Origin: Geosiphon pyriformis
Taxonomy: Eukaryota > Glomeromycota > Glomeromycetes > Archaeosporales > Geosiphonaceae
Assembly: GCA_016748015.1 (NCBI GenBank)
Contig: JAAOMT010000602.1
Location: 385,696-449,695, forward strand
Reading direction: 5' to 3'
DNA length: 64,000 nucleotides
The notes beneath the pieces were generated by a model. It saw only the letters and a list, made by a program, of their open reading frames with translations, was not told where the DNA came from and searched no databases. Below are positions 58,150 to 64,000 of the stretch, in pieces (the first letter of the stretch is position 1; the number at the start of each line of letters is the position of its first letter). The position numbers were made by a program, and so were the translations under genes.

Positions 58150-59987
58150 GGTAATGGTTCGGAGTCTGGAACTGGTGATTAGGGTTTCTATATTGATTTC
58201 CCGATCATGGATTGCTATAAGTATGACAGTTGGCTCTGATGTGCCCTTGTTTACCACAGTTGTAACAGATGTGCATCTCTGGCTGCCACAACTGATTGGA
58301 TGACAACAATAGACGTGACTGATTTTGAAAACAATTTGTGTTTCCTTAATTGTTACATCATTGAGGAGGTTGATAAATCGTGCAATTGTCAGCTAAGTAT
58401 CTCTCTAATTTCTGATTAATTGAATCACTGAATTGCTTCAATTTGGAATCCAATTCAGATGATCTATTTATTGCTAGATTTACAGCTTGAGTGTGATTAG
58501 CTTCTAGTTCAGCTGCTTCAAAATCTCTGGTGTATGTGACTGTAGTTGGAAGGTCCACTGGGTGCATTGGACATACTTGTTGTAGGATGCTACTGTGCAA
58601 TCTTCTAATAAATTGATTTAAAATCTGTGGTGCTGTGAAATAGTCAGCTTAGATGGCTTGTATTTGGCATAGATTTCTATGGAAGCATCCCAAGTAAGTA
58701 GTAACTGCTTCAGTGTCTTCTTGTCTAATTGTTGTAAAGGTGTTGGCTAATTTGTTAATATTATTATTGTTGCTAAAGTACCACAAGAATTCAGTTTTGA
58801 ATCCATTAAAATTTTGGGGTTTGACAGTAAAACTTTGATATTATGTATCAGTGATATCCTAAAGAAAGTAAGGGATTGCTTGTATTGCTCTAGTATTATC
58901 CCAATTATTGGCTGTAATGACTTTAGCTATGTTATTTAATCAGACTTGGGTGTCGTCTTCTTCACTGTTGAATTTGTCAAGTTTCACAATAGGTGCATAA
59001 GCCATTTGTTGTTGCTGTGATGATAGAAGTTGTTGTTGTTGTTGGGACGGTACTAGTGGCAGTTGTTGATTTTGTTGGTTCAGTGGTTGGATGGGCTGGC
59101 CAATTGGTTCAACGGATGGTTGATCAATAACAATAACTAGAGGTAAGTATTAATTAATTACTTCAGGTTTGAATTGTTCTGATTTGGTGGGGTTTGAATA
59201 TTCGGAATGTCATTTTCTGAATTGTCTAAATTGGGCTGGATTTGAAAGTTCGGGGTTTCAATTTCCAGGTTTTCTAGGATTGGGTTTTGGTAAGTAAATT
59301 CTTGATCCTCAAATTCTTCTTCTTCTTCTTCTTCCAATTCAGTAATTTTCCAAGGGTTCATGATTCCGAAATTCGGTTAAGGTGACAGTGATCAAAATTC
59401 TGATAACGTCGGTGATTGAGATTTAAATCCTTTAAAATACTTGCCATATGGTCCTAATAGATCTTCTTTTCTTTGTTTACTTTGGATGGGAAATGTCCAA
59501 ATGCTAATGTCGCATTTGATGTGAATGTGTTTGTTGATGATATATTAATGGCACTTCCAGAGGTATAGTGGTAGGATGAATTGTTTGGGGACTCAACTCT
59601 AGTTTTCTTCCAAGTGGGTGGTTGTATCCTTTGAGGTGTTACTACTGGTGTTTGTAGTTTTTCTTTGCCTTTACTTGTGTAAGTAATTGGGTATCTTTGT
59701 TGTGTATGGTGTTCAATTTTTTTGTTGATCTCAGTGATGATGAATGCAAAATTATGATTTGTGAGTAGGCTGGTGTTTTGAATTAATTTATTGTAAAAAG
59801 TTTCTTTCGCTGATTCAATATTTACAGATGTTCCCAACAGATAGGTAATCTTTTTGTTAATGTAGAAATTGAAAGCTGATTCTGCTGATATGTGATTATG
59901 GGTTAATCCTAAATGTTGACAGTAATGTTGAAATAAGAATTTCGTGAATCTTAGATGGTTTGCTCTGACATTTTTTGATTCTGTCAC
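58150..59987 (-). pseudogene. Element C gag with CCHC zinc knuckle
   Basis: The ATG at 59987 starts a 177-codon frame, MTESKNVRANHLRFTKFLF. Later open pieces are 59158-59361 (acidic ELEEEEEEEFEDQEF) and 58358-58600 (VTYTRDFEAAELEANHTQAV). A Gln-rich stretch (about 58990-59110) lies between, followed by VKLDKFNSEEDDTQVWLNNI (about 58930-58990), the capsid-like core text. A complete knuckle CYNCGKQGHIRANC (C-x2-C-x4-H-x4-C) is at about 58223-58264. The part assembles element RNA into particles in family members. Stops within gag (TAG, TAA) make this copy defective. Confidence 0.8.
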
Positions 59988-60048
59988 TTTTGAATGAGGT
60001 TATTAGTGCTGGTTCTCTGTAGGATTATACCTCATAGGGAGCACCAAA

Positions 60049-60900
60049 TGTTATGAGTGATTCTTTGGGGTCTCAAATTAAATAAAAAACTTGTAACTTG
60101 GTGCTAAAAATTATTTGCATTAATGTTATTAATCTGAGGGTTTTGTATCTGAAGGTTTTGGTTTGAGTTCTTTGTATAATGGACAGAGATTCAATAGTTG
60201 TTTTATCTGTAGCTTCCCAGAATCACAATTCTGTCAATTTTTCTCTCGGCATAATGGCCAACAATCTTTTGATAAGTATTCCATATCTTCTGTACATGTC
60301 CTACCCTCTTACAGGGGTCTTTTACTAAACAATCTTTGACGTTAGTAATCTAGTGCTTTATTCAACCAATTAGTGCACAACAATAAAATAAAAAATAAAA
60401 AAAAATAAAAAAAAGAAATAAAAAAAAATCATGAATAAGCCAAAGAGATTTTACAAGTCAGTATTCCATCAATAGCCGTGATCAAGAGCTATTGTTCTAG
60501 TGTGTTTAAGTATTAATTATTATTAACATAAAGTATTGATAGTAAAATTAGGTTTGAGATACCAAATAGTTATTTATTGTGTTTGGAAGATTGTCTAGAT
60601 GAAATCTAAACTTTGAGGTCTGTCTTTTTTCAGTTTCTAATACTACTGCTATATATACATAATTGAGATTCCTCAATTCCTCCATTTTTTACAACAGGAA
60701 TTCTGAAATTCCTGGAATTCTGCAATTCTTTTGAGAGGAATCCTGCAATTCTAGAATCCTGCAATTCCTTGTGAGAATCCTGTAATTCCTGGAATTCTGC
60801 AATTCCTGAGAGGAATTCTGGAATTTCACATTTACTATGTCTACTTCTGATTAGCTAATAACTATGCTAATATATATTCCCTATATTCCTATGAGTAACA
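60049..60900 (-). repeat. Element C 5' LTR
   Basis: On the plus strand it runs TGTTATGAGTGATTC to CCTATGAGTAACA, with intact TG...CA ends and 5-bp inverted ends TGTTA/TAACA. On the coding (minus) strand U3 carries the GGAATTCC array, then TATATATAGCAGTAG (about 60643-60658), then R/U5. Confidence 0.9.
60697..60826 (-). repeat. GGAATTCC array in U3 of the C 5' LTR
   Basis: Imperfect tandem and palindromic repeats of GGAATTCTGCAATTCC type, the reverse complement of the array in the solo LTR. The matching array of the 3' LTR is at 51411-51532. The position upstream of the TATA-like word suggests a regulatory role (inference). Confidence 0.8.
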
Positions 60901-61542
60901 ATGGTTTAGCAATAATAATAAAAATATTATGTTAGAACACATACATAATACTGATGCAAAATTTGATCTAAAATATTCAGAGAAATATACCATAATATTG
61001 GAGCCTAATATGCACACTTGTATCAATTTGAAGATAGCATTAGAAATCCCAGTAACAATAATAATTCAATTAGCATCTAAATTTAGTTTAATAAAAAAAG
61101 AAATCAACATTAAAGAAGGAATAATTGACACAAGATATGTAAGAAATATTATTGCAATGTTACAAAATGAATCAAAAAAACCATATATAATTGAACCAAA
61201 TAAAAAAATAACACAGGCAATATTTCTACCTCTAATAAAAATAATTCAATTAGTGTTAGTAAAAACAAAGAAAAAATTAGGGATTACAGCCAGAGGAAAA
61301 AATGAATTTAGATTAATAGATAGAATAAACATACCAATTAATATAGTAGAAAAAAAAGTAATTAATAAAAAAAAAATTATCTTCACCTATCAATCAGTTT
61401 CTATTTTACTATATGACCAGTATATATTAGTAATAGAAAGGAAAATAAAGAAAAATAAAGAACCATCCCAGATTTTTGAAATAGAACTGACTATTTGTAA
61501 ATCAGAAAAGATTGGAATCACCAATTTTTATATACTGGCCAA
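60901..61542 (+). pseudogene. Element B dUTPase domain (continuation after element C)
   Basis: The open frame from 60929 aligns with the dUTPase of C. Motif 1 is AKFDLKY, motif 2 SKFSLIKKEI (degraded), motif 3 EGIIDTRYVRN with the catalytic Asp kept, motif 4 NKKITQAIFLPL and motif 5 ARGKNEFRLIDR (Gly-Ser-Thr-Gly lost). The text continues with the post-dUTPase part (YILVIERKIKK, FEIELTICKSEKIG) until element E begins at 61543. Confidence 0.8.
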
Positions 61543-62279
61543 TATTACAAGTGATTATTTGGAGTCTTAAGGCAAATAACAAACTTGTAACTTGGTGCTC
61601 AATTGATATAATGGTGTTGGCAATTTCTAAAGGTGTAATTTCTGAAGGTTTTGATTAAGTCTTTTGTATAATAAACAAAAATTCAATTGATAGTTTTATC
61701 TATAGCTTCCCAAAACTACAGTTTTGTTAATTTTTTTCTCAGCATAATGGCTGGTAATCCTCTTGATAAGATATTCTTAATTCCAAATATCTACTCTTAT
61801 TTCTGGGTCTTTTACCAGTACTATATTCTGACATTAGTACCTCTGCATGTAAATCTTTTAATCAAGTTAACAAACAACAAAAAAAAAAAAACAAGAAAAA
61901 AAAAAAAAAAAATAAGCCAAGGCAATTTGCATGTTAGTATCCTGTCAATAGCCATAATTAAGAGCTATTGTTTTAGTATGGTTAAGTGTTAGCAACTATC
62001 AACATGAATTGTTAATAGTAGAGAGTAAATTGAGATGGTAAATAATTATTTATTGATATTTGTAATGTAAAAGATTACTTAGATCAAATCTAAACTGGGA
62101 AGTCTGTTTTTTCTTTTTCTAATACTACTGCTATATATATATAATTAATGTTTTACGAGATTGTTTACATTCCCGAGTGATGTGGTATGATTTTTTGAGC
62201 TATGTGCTTATATGCTAACTACTACTCTCTTATTGGTTTACTATTTTCTATAACTGTTTTTCTTTTTTTATAAGTAATA
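61543..62279 (-). repeat. Element E 3' LTR
   Basis: 737 bp from TATTACAAGTGATTATTTGG (TG to TA at the end) to TATAAGTAATA (CA to TA). Inside are A-rich runs at about 61868-61912 and a TATA-like word (about 62133-62146, CTGCTATATATATATAA on the plus strand). Confidence 0.85.
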
Positions 62280-62289
62280 TTATCTCCTT

Positions 62290-62940
62290 CTTTTAATATT
62301 GAGCTTCATCAAAATTCTCATTTTGAATTATATTGAATACTTTTTTTTCAAGTAGCATCTGTTCTACCTTACTTTTTATTTCTTCAATTTGTGAGTTGTT
62401 CATTCTTTCTCATTGGTTGATGATTATTGTTTTCATATTAGAGTGTAATAATACTTCTGGGTAATTTTGAAATATAGTGTGTAGTTAATAAATAGTCCTG
62501 ATATGTAATGTCAAGTTTGTTTTCTTTCCAATAATGTCTTTAATGTTTCTGATTATCTTTTGATTGAAGATTCTCTTGAATTTGTCAAGATATAACTTCT
62601 GAATATCTACTTTTCATCCCAATTAATAGTAGCAGTATGGTATTAGAAGCTGGTCTATCCATTGGTTCCAATTTTTTTTTGCCAGTTCTTCTATTGAAAC
62701 CATGGTAGTTATTTTTTCAAAAATGTTCTTTACTTTCTCTACTATTTTATCTGACCAGTTTATTAATTGTTTTTGTAGTCACTGGTATGGTGTATTTTTC
62801 CTTTTTTGTTTGGTGTTTTGATAACAGATTGTTTGGTTATTGATGATAATTTCCATGTTTACTTGCTGTTGACTTAAAGCCTAAAACAATTGTTGAGCTA
62901 ATATGTGAATATAGTCTGGTATTTCCATTTTTTTTTGTTG
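62290..62940 (-). pseudogene. Element E conserved 3' block
   Basis: Starts MEIPDYIHILAQQLF (about 62880-62925) and ends NENFDEAQY near 62300. The text KKNWNQWIDQLLIPYCYY and QERMNNSQIEEIKSKVEQ-like pieces match A and C. Few stops remain, so it is somewhat better kept than in A. Confidence 0.55.
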
Positions 62941-63179
62941 CTTTTATTGCATATACTGTGTCTTTATATACTCTTTTGGTTGTTCAATTTTGATGTGTTT
63001 GGTTCAATAACTACAATTGGTTCCAGATATTATAGAATTTTATCTGATTGAACTAGTATTCTCTGTGCTCCTAGTTGTGGAATATTATTGGTGGATGTTG
63101 ATGCTATGTTTTGATAGAGTTTTAGTCAATCTCCATGTGCTGCTTTGGTTAAGATTTTGTTGTTTAACCTTAATTTATA

Positions 63180-64000
63180 AGCTTCATTTCCTAGAATTTT
63201 TTCTATGTGAAATAGTTCATCCTATTTGGAGTCAAATTTTCCACTTCATTGTTTTTTTACTTTAATATGATATAGAAGTACTTTGTCTTCAATCTTGAAT
63301 TTGACTGGTTTCTTTGGTAGTTGGTTATTATGTCTTTTTTTTGTTTTTTTTGTGACTTTTGGATATTATCAGCTGTTTTTTGCTGTTTGTTTTCTAATGT
63401 CTCTATTAAGTCATATGTTCTTCTTCACAATGTTTTTTAAAAATTCTCTTCTGTTATTGGTTCTGTTGAATATGTTTTGATTTCTATCTTAACTGGTAAT
63501 GTTGTTGTTCTACTGTATATTAATTCAAATGGTGTTGCTTGTATAATGTCTTGTTTTATTATTCAATAAGCAAATAATACTGATGGTATGAACAAATCTC
63601 ATTTATTCTGGTTTTTTTGACTGATCTTGGCTATTGTTTCACACAGTGTTCTGTTGAATTTTTCAACTAACCCATTTGTTTGTAGATAGTATGGTGATGA
63701 TAATAGTCTTTTTATTCCAAATCTTTGACTTAATTCTGCCAATGTTCTATTTACAAAGTGAGTTTTTTGATTTGATAGTAATTCTTTTGGATATTCATAT
63801 CAACAAATCAAATCTTGATGAACAAATTTGGCAACAGATTCTGTATTTGCTCTTTGAATGGCTTTTGCTTCTGACCATTTTATAAGATAGTCTATGGTTA
63901 TTGCAATATATTTGTTGTCTCTATTGGTTATGGTTAATGGTCTGACTAAGTCAATTCCAATGTAATCAAATGGTTGTTCCATTTTGATTGGTCTCAATAG
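63180..64000 (-). pseudogene. Element E integrase (partial, broken)
   Basis: The 63800-63997 frame reads PFDYIGIDLVRPLTITNRDN (first Asp) and VAKFVHQDLIC. Further on LLSNQKTHFVN has Asn for the second catalytic Asp, while NGLVEKFNRTL keeps the Glu. The C-terminal KTKYFYIILK lies near 63270. It continues beyond the window. Confidence 0.8.

Larger units (their letters stand above)
50768..60900 (-). mobile_element. LTR retrotransposon C (minus strand), complete structure, youngest-looking copy
   Basis: A 10.13-kb element with LTRs at 60049-60900 (5') and 50768-51605 (3'), flanked by the 4-bp duplication ATGG (50764-50767 and 60901-60904). Minus-strand order: LTR, PBS-like TGGTGCTCCCTATGAGG (60030-60046), gag, CCHC knuckle, protease, zinc region, dUTPase, RT, RNase H, integrase, 3' block, purine tract (51606-51620), LTR. 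Frames are far longer than in A, B or E, but several stops remain (TGA after SAGSIIT in protease; TAG and TAA in gag and RT), so it is probably not autonomous. Confidence 0.92.
45044..61542 (+). mobile_element. LTR retrotransposon B (plus strand), split by a solo LTR and element C and cut by element E
   Basis: The B LTR starts TATTACTTATAA at 45044 inside LINE no. 3. Its internal part runs 46948-50767 (gag to the linker before dUTPase), jumps element C, resumes at 60901-61542 with dUTPase and is then cut by element E. The join is shown by the ATGG duplication on both sides of C and by matching text: host sequence AACTAAGATGG continues TTTAGCAATAATAAT after C, as in the uninterrupted relative. 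RT and integrase of B would lie beyond the window. It is the oldest LTR layer here and is heavily broken. Confidence 0.8.
61543..64000 (-). mobile_element. LTR retrotransposon E (minus strand), 3' part, inserted in B
   Basis: The 3' LTR is 61543-62279, followed on the coding strand upstream by a purine tract (about 62280-62296), the 3' block (to about 62940) and integrase (to the window edge). The LTR belongs to family 1 like A and B. It cuts element B right after the dUTPase region. The other end and the target duplication are outside the window. Confidence 0.85.

Overview
The window is nuclear DNA of a fungus, most probably an arbuscular mycorrhizal fungus (Glomeromycotina, Rhizophagus/Gigaspora-like). 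The reasons are very AT-rich spacers, short GT-AG introns, a stand-alone MATA-type HMG-box gene, and dense old retrotransposons of two kinds: LINEs whose first ORF carries an RRM-like domain and a zinc knuckle, and long Ty3/gypsy-like LTR elements with a dUTPase domain. The species call is inference from family resemblance; no search was run.

Only three host genes are convincing, all between 12.9 and 21.7 kb. They are an intronless HMG-box regulator (minus strand, 12985-14049), a five-exon scavenger mRNA decapping enzyme DcpS (plus, 18399-19659), and a seven-exon UBE2T-like ubiquitin-conjugating enzyme with a long charged tail (minus, 19932-21642). The last two are convergent, 272 bp apart. 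A four-copy 171-bp tandem array lies just 3' of the HMG gene. A GC-richer island with a 44-codon ORF lies in the AT-rich gap upstream of it.

The rest is mobile DNA and AT-rich spacer. 1-3450: 3' half of a LINE (plus). 6.1-9.3 kb and 22.6-24.9 kb: two minus-strand LINE derivatives with ORF1 and a LINE 3' UTR but no ORF2 (half-LINEs). 9.4-10.8 kb: a DNA transposon with ~110-140 bp terminal inverted repeats enclosing a decayed ubiquitin-protease-like fragment. 25.1-41.6 kb: one minus-strand LINE split by a 9.65-kb LTR element (A, 30384-40038). 43.3-45.04 kb: a plus-strand LINE ORF1 cut by LTR element B. B (45044 onward) is itself interrupted three times: by a solo LTR (45128-46151), by a nearly complete 10.1-kb minus-strand element C (50768-60900), and by element E (61543 to beyond the window).

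The LTR elements share the order LTR, PBS, gag with CCHC knuckle, aspartic protease, CxxC-rich zinc region, dUTPase, RT, RNase H, integrase (DD35E), an extra 3' coding block of about 200 codons, polypurine tract, LTR. Insertions make 4-bp target duplications. Every copy has stop codons, mostly of the CAA-to-TAA, CAG-to-TAG and TGG-to-TGA kind. The LTR-end dinucleotides TG and CA have decayed only to TA, which suggests C-to-T decay at CpA. C is the youngest-looking copy. Its dUTPase keeps all five family motifs in a 452-codon open frame.
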